A stretch of 29,778 nt of DNA from an uncultured Oscillospiraceae bacterium (lineage in GTDB: Bacteria > Bacillota > Clostridia > Oscillospirales > Acutalibacteraceae). The stretch covers positions 1-29,778 of the forward strand of contig URED01000031.1 in NCBI GenBank assembly GCA_900546785.1. Direction: 5' to 3'. This document shows positions 1 through 5,636 of this stretch, piece after piece (position 1 is the first letter of the stretch; every line of letters begins with the position of its first letter). Both the position numbers and the translations under genes were made by a program. The notes below the pieces were generated by a model that worked only from the letters and a program-made list of their open reading frames with translations, did no database searches and was not told the origin of the DNA.

Positions 1-51
1 TAGGCGGCCCTTTTAGGGCCTGTGCAAACCACCAGTTCAACTGGTGGTTTT
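1..51. repeat. Tandem hairpin repeat at window edge (possible IS200/IS605-type end or REP-like element)
   Basis: Two perfect stem-loops lie side by side. The first is GGCCCT/AGGGCC around a TTT loop (6-20). The second is a 12-bp inverted repeat, 26-37 against 39-50, with core ACCACCAGTT/AACTGGTGGT around a single C. Only four T residues follow on the plus strand and none on the minus strand, so it is a poor terminator for the minus-strand surface protein ending at 58. Paired subterminal hairpins are typical of IS200/IS605 ends and REP-like repeats, but no transposase is visible because the window begins here. The hairpins are seen; the element assignment is inference. Confidence 0.5.
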
Positions 52-57
52 GATTGA

Positions 58-2847
58 TTATTTGCTGTATTTTCTCTTGCGGCTGTAAAGAACGGTGCCG
101 GTCAGGGCAGTACCCGCAGCCAGCATTACCGCAATCCAAAGAGCGATATTGCTGTTGTCGCCGGTCTGTGGTGACTGGGTATTATTGTCGGTTTCCGAGG
201 AGTCAGAATTTTCGTTGCCCGATTCCGTCGGCTTGTAATTGGGATCGGCTGCGCCGCAGACGGTGCACTTGCCATCTTCATAGCTGTGGCCCGTGGCTTC
301 CAGCACCGTATCGGCAAGTGCGATTTCATCTGTCGCGGTTTCATCGCAGAAATACTTGTCGCAGGTGTCGCAATACCAGTACTCGATATTGCCCGCCTCG
401 GTGCAGGTCGGAGCAATCGCCGGTATGTTGGTCAAATTGTGCCCTGTTGCCGGAATATCCGCAATTTCTTTTGTATCTGTGTATGCTTCACCGTTAAATT
501 CGACGGTCGCCGTATATGTGGTTACGCCTGTTTCCGTACAGGTGGCGGGCGTCTTGACCTCCGATGTAACAGTCACTTCCGGGCTTTCCTTATGGGTTTC
601 ATCATTTGCACAGGTAAATGTCACCGTACAAGTCTTGCCATCATCAGACCACTTCCATTCCGGTTCGCTCCAATTATGTCCTGTAGCCGGAATCACGGTG
701 CTTTCAGAAGTAATTTCATTCTCTCCTTCAGCGTCACTGAAATACTTGCCGCAATTTTTGCAGTACCAGTATTCTTCGTTACCTTCCGCTGTGCAGGTAG
801 GAGCTTTATAATCCACTTTTTGTAAATTGTGTGTAACTGTCGGGAACTGCAAAGTGAAGGTGAACATTTTTCCGTCATCTGACACACCCTGTCCTGTTTT
901 CACAACCGCAGTAACACCATGTATTTGATATTCATCTTTATAGAAGTTTTCTGCAAATTGATCTAAATCCTGCCAATCGTATATGATAAACTGGCTCGGA
1001 TCAAAATCCTCTGCAAAATAATAGCTCTCTTTATTTGTACCACTGATATCGGTTCTCATGACAACTGTCAATTCGGGAATATCTCCCGCCTGCCAAGTTT
1101 TTCCGTCAATGTCTGAATAACCGCTCCATACGGCGGAAGTAACAGCTGCATAAAATTCATTGGGAACATCGATATAGGTCTTACCGGGTTCTTTATCCAC
1201 TACATCACCGGAACACTCTGGAGCGAACGCAACATGAAGCGGGCCGCCTGCTACAAGTTTTTCCGTAACAATCAAGCAGGGATCCCCGTAAGTGCTTGTT
1301 CTGCACTTTAGGGTGAACTTTCCGTTTTCAGTATCGTTCAGTACGAAATCATCTGCCCATTCAGGACTTTCTTCCGGTACTTCAATCACGAGAGTACCGT
1401 TTGCAAGACTGCTTGGAGTAACGGTCACAGGCTGTTCAACCGTACTGGTTTTTGCAATGCTTCCTGTACCGTTCAAAACTAAAGCTGCATTTCCTTTCGC
1501 CACAAAATCATTACAGCTAAATTTTCCGTTCAGTGTTGACTCATCCAGTTCCAAAGTGTTGGTTTGTAAATTCTGACTGCTCAAAGAAGAATTTTTCAAT
1601 GTCACAGAATCCAAATCTGAAACACTTATATTTCCGCCGGAAACATTTTGGAATATCAAGCTGCCGGTTCCCGTTGAATTTGGATATTTGGTAAACAAAT
1701 CACTGCTGACAGCAAAATCGATGTTATCAAAAGTGACTGTAACGCCATCTCCGATGTATGTTTCTTTCCATGTGGTCAGCGTACTTTTTTCTGCACCCGA
1801 GCCTTTAATTGTAATATTTTCTAAGAACGAATAGACATATTCACCATCTGTTGTTGCGTCATAATCTCCGATCAAATAGATTGTGCCGCCTGCTTCAATA
1901 TTGTCAATCGCTTTATAGAGTGTTTTCAAAGGCTGATCTTCTGTACCAGCATTGTTGTCATTTCCGTTTATCATATCAACATATAAAGTTGTATAGGTAA
2001 AAGTTACAACGGTACCAGACCATTGTGAAATTGAAGTTTTTATATTTGAGCTTGAATCCAGCATAACATACGGACTGCCAGATTTAATAGAAGCAGTCAC
2101 GGTGATTTTTTTGCCACTCATATTTAGAGGTATCTGGCAAGTAGATTCACTGGAGAGCGTAGAAGAATTTCCTTTCCACTGAAACTTAAAAACTTCGTCA
2201 AGATTAATTCCGTCGACCAAATTATCGATTGTAGCAGTAATCGCATTACCCGGAATTAAATCTGCTTCCTTCATAGTAAAAGTTGCATTTTTTGATGTGT
2301 CTTTGATGATATTGATCTTGTAGTTTGTACTGGAAGCGTTAAACATTTCACTGGGAATCGCTCCATAATCGATACAAACTGTTTTATTACATGTTTCTGT
2401 ACTGCATATACCGGTTCCCGTTGTTTTAGCATGCCAGTATATAGAACCGCCATTATCGGTTTGCTTTGTCATCAAAATGGTACCATTGTTCTCAACGGTT
2501 CCATACACATGTGCCGGCCATGAAACACTGGTTGCTACAACTTTTAATGTAGCACCGTCTGAGATAATAAGGTTACCGGTTTGAAAATCACTTGCACTAC
2601 TCACAGTCAAAGTGTAACTGGGATCTATAACGATTGTTTTATCCGTATTTAAGTCACCGGTATAAACGGTCATGTTGCCTGCAACATGAATTTCTGTGAT
2701 TTCCGAATCTTTCAGAGCTGCTGAAAGCTCATTTTTTTTCGTAATCGTTGTTGAGCCGGCAGCAAATACTGTTGTCGGCAACAGCGCAATAATAAGCACA
2801 AGAGATAGTAAGATCGCAAATGCTCTGTTACATGATTTAGACTTCAT
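58..2847 (-). CDS. Cell-wall-anchored surface protein with beta-helix region and CxxC repeats
   Basis: A 929-residue protein exported and probably sortase-anchored to the cell wall. The start is the ATG at 2847, preceded by GGAGGGG at good spacing; a longer frame to 2907 lacks this signal. Residues 1-30 form a signal peptide (hydrophobic LLSLVLIIALLPTTVFA). The middle is rich in Ser, Thr and beta-strand sequence; a segment with GTEDQPLKTLYKAI resembles DUF1565/right-handed beta-helix proteins. From about 673 to 865 there are two related modules, each starting HNL, carrying PTCT, YWYCxxC(G/D)KYF and ending ATGH, then a half module with CTVC. An acidic Ser/Thr linker leads to SPQTGD near residue 892, a membrane helix and a Lys/Arg-rich tail, the layout of an LPXTG-like sorting signal with Ser in place of Leu. 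No enzymatic motif was recognised. The ATG overlaps the stop of a 37-residue ORF, suggesting translational coupling. Adhesion or carbohydrate binding is a guess. Confidence 0.85.
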   Translation of the reverse strand: MKSKSCNRAFAILLSLVLIIALLPTTVFAAGSTTITKKNELSAALKDSEITEIHVAGNMTVYTGDLNTDKTIVIDPSYTLTVSSASDFQTGNLIISDGATLKVVATSVSWPAHVYGTVENNGTILMTKQTDNGGSIYWHAKTTGTGICSTETCNKTVCIDYGAIPSEMFNASSTNYKINIIKDTSKNATFTMKEADLIPGNAITATIDNLVDGINLDEVFKFQWKGNSSTLSSESTCQIPLNMSGKKITVTASIKSGSPYVMLDSSSNIKTSISQWSGTVVTFTYTTLYVDMINGNDNNAGTEDQPLKTLYKAIDNIEAGGTIYLIGDYDATTDGEYVYSFLENITIKGSGAEKSTLTTWKETYIGDGVTVTFDNIDFAVSSDLFTKYPNSTGTGSLIFQNVSGGNISVSDLDSVTLKNSSLSSQNLQTNTLELDESTLNGKFSCNDFVAKGNAALVLNGTGSIAKTSTVEQPVTVTPSSLANGTLVIEVPEESPEWADDFVLNDTENGKFTLKCRTSTYGDPCLIVTEKLVAGGPLHVAFAPECSGDVVDKEPGKTYIDVPNEFYAAVTSAVWSGYSDIDGKTWQAGDIPELTVVMRTDISGTNKESYYFAEDFDPSQFIIYDWQDLDQFAENFYKDEYQIHGVTAVVKTGQGVSDDGKMFTFTLQFPTVTHNLQKVDYKAPTCTAEGNEEYWYCKNCGKYFSDAEGENEITSESTVIPATGHNWSEPEWKWSDDGKTCTVTFTCANDETHKESPEVTVTSEVKTPATCTETGVTTYTATVEFNGEAYTDTKEIADIPATGHNLTNIPAIAPTCTEAGNIEYWYCDTCDKYFCDETATDEIALADTVLEATGHSYEDGKCTVCGAADPNYKPTESGNENSDSSETDNNTQSPQTGDNSNIALWIAVMLAAGTALTGTVLYSRKRKYSK

Positions 2848-2957
2848 GAATTTTTCCCCTCCGTTTTGTTTTCTTTTGCGAACAGCTTTGATAAGGTATC
2901 TAAGCAATATTGCAGATATGTTACACGCCTTTTGAGCATGTCTCTTTTATTCACCAT
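2844..2957 (-). CDS. 37-residue ORF translationally coupled to the surface protein
   Basis: This short frame begins MVNKRDMLKR and is rich in Lys and Arg. It is preceded by a very strong GGAGGTGG ribosome binding site three bases before its ATG. Its TGA overlaps the ATG of the surface protein as ATGA, a classic coupling arrangement. No domain was recognised. Its first ten residues resemble the start of some TetR-family repressors and a small dyad lies just upstream, so it may be the stub of a deleted regulator. It could equally be a leader peptide that sets translation of the large gene. The ORF and its signals are seen; the role is not known. Confidence 0.5.
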   Translation of the reverse strand: MVNKRDMLKRRVTYLQYCLDTLSKLFAKENKTEGKNS

Positions 2958-2972
2958 AGACCACCTCCAATT

Positions 2973-2986
2973 TGACTGAATGGTCA
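2973..2986. promoter_or_regulatory. Operator-like dyad TGAC-N6-GTCA
   Basis: The sequence TGACTGAATGGTCA has 4-bp inverted half-sites and lies just upstream of the strong ribosome binding site of the 37-residue ORF. TGAC/GTCA half-sites around a short spacer are common in TetR-family operators, and an AT-rich stretch that could hold a -10 element (TATTAT on the minus strand) is adjacent. No TetR-type gene is present in the window, so the call rests on the dyad and its position only. Confidence 0.35.
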
Positions 2987-3017
2987 GACAGATAATATGT
3001 ATAAAAATTGTGTGTCA

Positions 3018-3149
3018 TCAGTCTACCAATACAAAAAGGCGCACTCCACCCGTTCTAAAACGGGCAGAATACGCCTTGAAAAAATATGCAATTTTGCTCT
3101 TGACAAGAAAAAAGGGCAGAATTATGCTTGGCTGGCTGGCTGTTAGCAT
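3018..3149 (-). CDS. 43-residue leader ORF overlapping an attenuator hairpin
   Basis: The frame begins MLTASQPS and ends FVLVD. It follows AGGAGG, which sits only three bases from the ATG, itself about 50 bases after a good promoter. It reads through the whole terminator hairpin at 3033-3077 and stops just beyond it. A ribosome translating or stalling here would therefore control folding of that hairpin. This arrangement matches leader peptides of antibiotic-responsive attenuators in Firmicutes, where drug-stalled ribosomes release a resistance gene. I do not recognise the peptide family with certainty, and no resistance gene lies directly downstream. The tight spacing of the ribosome binding site is a weakness. 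Confidence 0.5.
   Translation of the reverse strand: MLTASQPSIILPFFLVKSKIAYFFKAYSARFRTGGVRLFVLVD
3033..3077 (-). terminator. Intrinsic terminator / attenuator in the leader
   Basis: Read on the minus strand, the arms 3077-3059 and 3054-3036 can pair along 19 positions (some G-U) around a four-base loop, followed by TTTTT. The 9-base left-arm segment ATTCTGCCC (3070-3062) is repeated exactly upstream at 3122-3114. That copy can pair with the same right-arm segment, GGGTGGAGT. The two structures are mutually exclusive, which is the signature of a terminator/antiterminator switch. The pairing was worked out by eye, not by energy calculation. Confidence 0.7.
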
Positions 3150-3205
3150 TGTCCTCCTTTTCTGATCCATTGCCAAGCCCTCTCTTCACATAATTATACA
3201 TCTAT

Positions 3206-3234
3206 ATTGTATCAGAAAATCGGCTTATTTTCAA
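3206..3234 (-). promoter_or_regulatory. Sigma-A-type promoter of the leader transcript
   Basis: On the minus strand TTGAAA is followed by a 17-bp spacer and TACAAT. Transcription would start near 3199, run through the leader ORF and attenuator, and continue toward the surface-protein gene. It lies immediately after the terminator at 3247-3294, so the leader should be transcribed separately from the mobile-gene cassette upstream. Confidence 0.65.
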
Positions 3235-3246
3235 TATGTTTTCGAG

Positions 3247-3294
3247 AAAAAAAGACTGTGCCATGACAATCCATACCTTTCATCTGAAACAGTC
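3247..3294 (-). terminator. Probable intrinsic terminator after the TnpV cassette
   Basis: On the minus strand GACTGT (3294-3289) pairs with ACAGTC (3259-3254), with an internal ATGA/TCAT pairing, and is followed by seven T residues. The loop is long for an intrinsic terminator, but the T tract and position just before a new promoter fit the end of the cassette transcript. Confidence 0.5.
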
Positions 3295-3363
3295 CGTCCT
3301 GCTGCGTGGACATTTAGAGGTCAAAAAAGCCTGATTTTAAGCCGTTTTCCGAGCCTGAACTTT

Positions 3364-3399
3364 GAGGGGCAAGGTGTTTGTACCTTGCCCCTCGTTTTT
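3364..3399 (+). terminator. Strong hairpin with T tract on the plus strand
   Basis: A perfect 12-bp stem (3364-3375 with 3382-3393, GAGGGGCAAGGT/ACCTTGCCCCTC) with a six-base loop is followed by G and five T residues. It would stop plus-strand transcription. No plus-strand gene ends here, so it may be left from a lost gene or act mainly as a 3' barrier for the minus-strand cassette, on which side it has no T tract. Confidence 0.6.
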
Positions 3400-3420
3400 G
3401 CGTTAGAAAGCGTTACAGGC

Positions 3421-3565
3421 TCATTTTTGCAGCTTTATCATAACCTTGTCCACAAGGCCTGTATCTCTTACCTGCTCAGCAGCTTGTTGCGGCAGACAAG
3501 CAGTGCGTTGAAAAGATACCGCCGTTCCTCTGCTGTGAGGTAAAGGCGATACTTTCGCTTTTCAT
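3421..3565 (-). pseudogene. Frameshifted small mobile-element gene (paralogue of the 3945-4127 gene)
   Basis: The ATG at 3565 overlaps the TnpV stop as ATGA and has GAGGTGAT at proper spacing, so it was a real start. In that frame the product runs to a short nonsense tail. One frame over it reads KYRLYLTAEERRYLFNALL then RNKLLSR and stop. A second shift restores VRDTGLVDKVMIKLQK and a stop at 3421. The composite aligns with the intact neighbour (ERRMIINSLNELRNRL, VDEILLKI). One base appears lost in the A-run after the ATG, and another indel lies near the AGCAGGTAAG segment. The family is a small protein of unknown function found in Tn4451-like and conjugative elements, in my recollection. Confidence 0.6.
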
Positions 3566-3942
3566 ACGAAGATCACCTCGGCGTTAACGGTTTCTGTAAC
3601 CGCCGACCGCAGGGTGTTCATTCTGCGTATCCACTCCATCTGATTACTGGCTTTCAGTGTTTCGGTAATGCCTTCAAGTTCTGCTCTCTGCTTCATAAGA
3701 CGGTCAAACAGTCTCTGCGCCTGTTCTTCAACATCGGCAAGGTAGGATTGCAGCTTGACGCTTGTTAAAAGGCTGGTATAAAGTGCCTTTTTATGCTCAC
3801 GGATATACCGCAAATACCGCTGTCCCCATATGCCGATGTGCCGTTCTTCTTTTTGGGCGGGTAATGTGAGATCAGGAAGATAATAATCGCCTTGTAAGGT
3901 ATAGCTGATACCTGTTTGCTCGTTATAAATATTCTTTTGCAT
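3562..3942 (-). CDS. tnpV: TnpV-family transposon protein
   Basis: The product (126 residues from the ATG at 3942, after AAGGAGG with a 7-base gap) has the recognisable TnpV core: GDYYLPDLTLPAQKE, then IGIWGQRYLRYIREHK, then LLTSVKLQSYLADV and a helical C-terminal part ending QMEWIRRMNTLRSAV. TnpV is an accessory protein of Tn4451/Tn4453-type mobilisable transposons and related elements; its biochemical role is not established. The usual large serine recombinase (TnpX) and mobilisation gene (TnpZ) are absent from the window, so this is a fragment or satellite of such an element. It starts 2 bases after the stop of the gene before it, and its own stop overlaps the next start (pseudogene) as ATGA. 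Confidence 0.85.
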   Translation of the reverse strand: MQKNIYNEQTGISYTLQGDYYLPDLTLPAQKEERHIGIWGQRYLRYIREHKKALYTSLLTSVKLQSYLADVEEQAQRLFDRLMKQRAELEGITETLKASNQMEWIRRMNTLRSAVTETVNAEVIFV

Positions 3943-3944
3943 AA

Positions 3945-4127
3945 TCACGCCTCCTTGCAGATCACTTTAAACTTCTTTTTCTTTGCGTTTATGATTTTAA
4001 GCAAAATTTCGTCAACTGCTTCTGTGTATCTTCCGTCAGCAATCAAACGGTTTCTTAATTCGTTCAGGCTGTTAATAATCATTCTACGCTCATATTCCTC
4101 AAGCACTATGTAATATTTTTCTTTCAT
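3945..4127 (-). CDS. Small mobile-element-associated protein of unknown function
   Basis: A 60-residue charged protein beginning MKEKYYIVLEEYERR, continuing RNRLIADGRYTEAVDEILLK and ending in the basic stretch NAKKKKFKV. I chose the ATG at 4127, which has GAGGGAG at suitable spacing; a GTG at 4136 sits on top of that signal and is unlikely. The E-R-R...R-N-(R/K)-L...VDE(I/V)LxK pattern recurs in the broken gene at 3421-3565, so two paralogues flank tnpV. I recall such proteins from transposon and ICE cargo in gut Clostridia but know no function. It may be a small nucleic-acid-binding or regulatory protein judging by its basic tail; that is inference. Confidence 0.7.
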   Translation of the reverse strand: MKEKYYIVLEEYERRMIINSLNELRNRLIADGRYTEAVDEILLKIINAKKKKFKVICKEA

Positions 4128-4132
4128 CACTG

Positions 4133-4432
4133 TCACTCCCTCAATAAATCTTCACAAGGGGGTTCGGAAGTGACGAAAGTATCAAGCATAAATTTAGCTC
4201 CTAAGCGAAATCCCATAATAAAACTGTCTAAATTAGATTCTCCGTTAACAATGCTCCAAGCGTTTACATAGTCGAGAAATTGCTTTTTGTTTTTATCAGA
4301 TAGCGCTGTTGTCAAAAAATCTTCATTCGTCATCAGGATTTTCATTTGTTTTTGAACAGCCTTATTTTGTTTTGTGCTTCTCGCTTGCGGCTCGATGTTT
4401 CCGTAGTAAAATTCTTCAATAAAGTTTTTCAT
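4133..4432 (-). CDS. DUF6809-like small protein
   Basis: A 99-residue protein starting MKNFIEEFYYGNIEPQARS with GGAGG eight bases before the ATG. The N-terminal (L/F)YYGNIxP motif and the C-terminal FIMGFRLGAKFMLDTF segment match the DUF6809 family, which is frequent in mobile elements of Clostridia and of unknown function. It heads a four-gene minus-strand cassette with the small protein, tnpV and the frameshifted paralogue. The next start lies about 6 bases beyond its stop. No signal peptide or membrane segment is visible. No convincing promoter was found in the 240 bases upstream. Confidence 0.7.
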   Translation of the reverse strand: MKNFIEEFYYGNIEPQARSTKQNKAVQKQMKILMTNEDFLTTALSDKNKKQFLDYVNAWSIVNGESNLDSFIMGFRLGAKFMLDTFVTSEPPCEDLLRE

Positions 4433-4500
4433 TATGTAATCCTCCGTTATGATTCAATTATCCCACTAATTCAATCAAACTGGCTGACTACAAAAGCATA

Positions 4501-4550
4501 AGGGAGACAACTTCCTTACGAAGTGTCTCCCTTGTGAGGTCTCGTTTTTT
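4501..4550 (+). repeat. Large hairpin with downstream T tract in the 4433-4675 gap
   Basis: AGGGAGACA-A-CTTC (4501-4514) pairs with GAAG-TGTCTCCCT (4520-4532) with one bulged A. A second GTCTC at 4539-4543, followed by G-TTTTTT, can pair instead with GAGAC at 4504-4508. Only this alternative puts the T tract directly after the stem. It may be an intrinsic terminator on the plus strand, or the left boundary structure of the TnpV-type element. The rest of the gap holds the lipoprotein promoter and nothing else I can identify. Confidence 0.4.
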
Positions 4551-4623
4551 ATTCTATAAATAGAGTTAAAATTCGATTTTTTGTAATGCTTAATAGCTAT
4601 ATCTGAAAATTCAATATAGGTAT

Positions 4624-4652
4624 TTGCGTATAACCGTTTGCAATGCTATATT
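4624..4652 (+). promoter_or_regulatory. Probable sigma-A promoter of the lipoprotein gene
   Basis: TTGCGT, a 17-bp spacer ending in TGC, and TATATT. The TG just before the -10 element adds an extended -10 feature. It lies 23 bases upstream of the ATG at 4676, whose ribosome binding site (AGGGTGAT) is modest. Confidence 0.5.
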
Positions 4653-4675
4653 AAAATTAGGGTGATACTTTAATT

Positions 4676-5392
4676 ATGAAAAGATTTGCGGCAATACTCT
4701 GTGTCATTGCATTATCGGTCAGCCTTGCCTCCTGCCGTCAGCAGGTCAGCCGGCAAACAACAACGGCTGCTGATACTGCTGCGCAGCAAACAACGGAGCA
4801 AACTACCGTTCCTCCCCAGCCTGAATGGCAGTGGCAGAGCTCCGCGCCGGAAGAGCAAGGCTTAAACGGCGAGGTCTTTGCCTATTCCACTGCAAATACG
4901 CATCTGCTGTGCGCTGTTGTTCAGCAGGCAACGGGGCAGACGCTGTATGAATTCGGCAAAGAAAATCTGTTTGACCCTGTAGGTATGGAAAGCGTGACCT
5001 GCGATACGGACGCGCAGGGTATATCGGACGGCGGAAACGGTATATATATGAGTATATATGACATGGCAAGATTCGGTCTGCTTTATCTTAACGGCGGCGA
5101 ATGGCAGGGAGAGCGGATTGTGCCTGCCGAATGGGTAGAACAGTCTACAACACTTCAATTTGAGCGCAACAGCGGCTCTGCCGATTACGGCTTTCAGTGG
5201 TGGGTACGTACTTTCGGCGATAATGATTATCCTGCATATTTTGCGCAGGGTCATGCAGGGCAGTATATATTCGTTGTTCCCGAGCTGGAACTTATTATTG
5301 CTTTCACCGGCAACTGGCTGGAGGGCGAGCGTTTCAGGTCAAGTGCGTCCGAAAGCGATGTTACCGATTGGGTAAACGGGCTCGGTCTATAA
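4676..5392 (+). CDS. Serine beta-lactamase-like lipoprotein with catalytic core deleted
   Basis: The 238-residue product has a lipoprotein signal (lipobox LASC, Cys near residue 20) and a Thr/Gln-rich linker. From residue 50, WQWQSSAPEEQGLNGE matches the usual start of the beta-lactamase/D-Ala-D-Ala carboxypeptidase-like family (PF00144). It then jumps at about residue 67 to VFAYSTANTHLLCAVV, which in full-length relatives follows the Tyr motif more than 100 residues later. The remainder is well preserved: LYEFGKENLFDPVGM, GNGIYMSIYDMARFGLLYL, IVPAEWVEQS and the third-motif-like GHAGQ. The region holding the SxxK nucleophile is therefore missing, in frame. Esterase or peptidase activity is not expected. 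The product could still be secreted, or this is a decaying gene beside the mobile cassette. It ends with its own terminator. Confidence 0.8.
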   Translation: MKRFAAILCVIALSVSLASCRQQVSRQTTTAADTAAQQTTEQTTVPPQPEWQWQSSAPEEQGLNGEVFAYSTANTHLLCAVVQQATGQTLYEFGKENLFDPVGMESVTCDTDAQGISDGGNGIYMSIYDMARFGLLYLNGGEWQGERIVPAEWVEQSTTLQFERNSGSADYGFQWWVRTFGDNDYPAYFAQGHAGQYIFVVPELELIIAFTGNWLEGERFRSSASESDVTDWVNGLGL

Positions 5393-5410
5393 TTTGATAT
5401 GAATAAGCAG

Positions 5411-5440
5411 AAAGCGCTGGCATGAATGTCAGCGCTTTTT
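5411..5440 (+). terminator. Intrinsic terminator of the lipoprotein gene
   Basis: AAAGCGCTG (5411-5419) pairs perfectly with CAGCGCTTT (5430-5438) around a ten-base loop, and the T tract runs to 5440. It lies 19 bases after the stop codon. Confidence 0.8.
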
Positions 5441-5445
5441 GTATA

Positions 5446-5529
5446 TTGTTCGGTATATTTTATATGTTATAATGAAAAAAGTGATAAATAAAACTTTCAT
5501 CTTGATTAATTTGTATTGTAATGTATAAT
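5446..5529 (+). promoter_or_regulatory. Two candidate promoters upstream of the GH95 gene
   Basis: In an AT-rich gap, TTGTTC-N16-TATAAT (5446-5473) and TTGATT-N16-TATAAT (5502-5529, TG before the -10) both resemble sigma-A promoters. The second is the better placed, leaving a leader of about 100 bases. No cre-like or other operator was recognised. Confidence 0.45.
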
Positions 5530-5636
5530 AAATTGTGCAATAATGAAATAAGCATAATCTGTTTGATTCTGTCGTTTGAACGGGCGAAATAGTCAATTTT
5601 TTTAAGTAATATTGTAATTATTTTGCGGGGATTTTT

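Noticed and set aside
54..825. Plus-strand open frames of 147-179 residues opposite the surface-protein gene.
   Set aside because: They are shadows of the repeat-rich coding strand, with no ribosome binding site and Cys/Arg-rich unnatural composition.
2980..3165. A 61-residue plus-strand frame over the attenuator region.
   Set aside because: It lacks a ribosome binding site and runs through the hairpins in the opposite direction; the minus-strand leader is far better supported.
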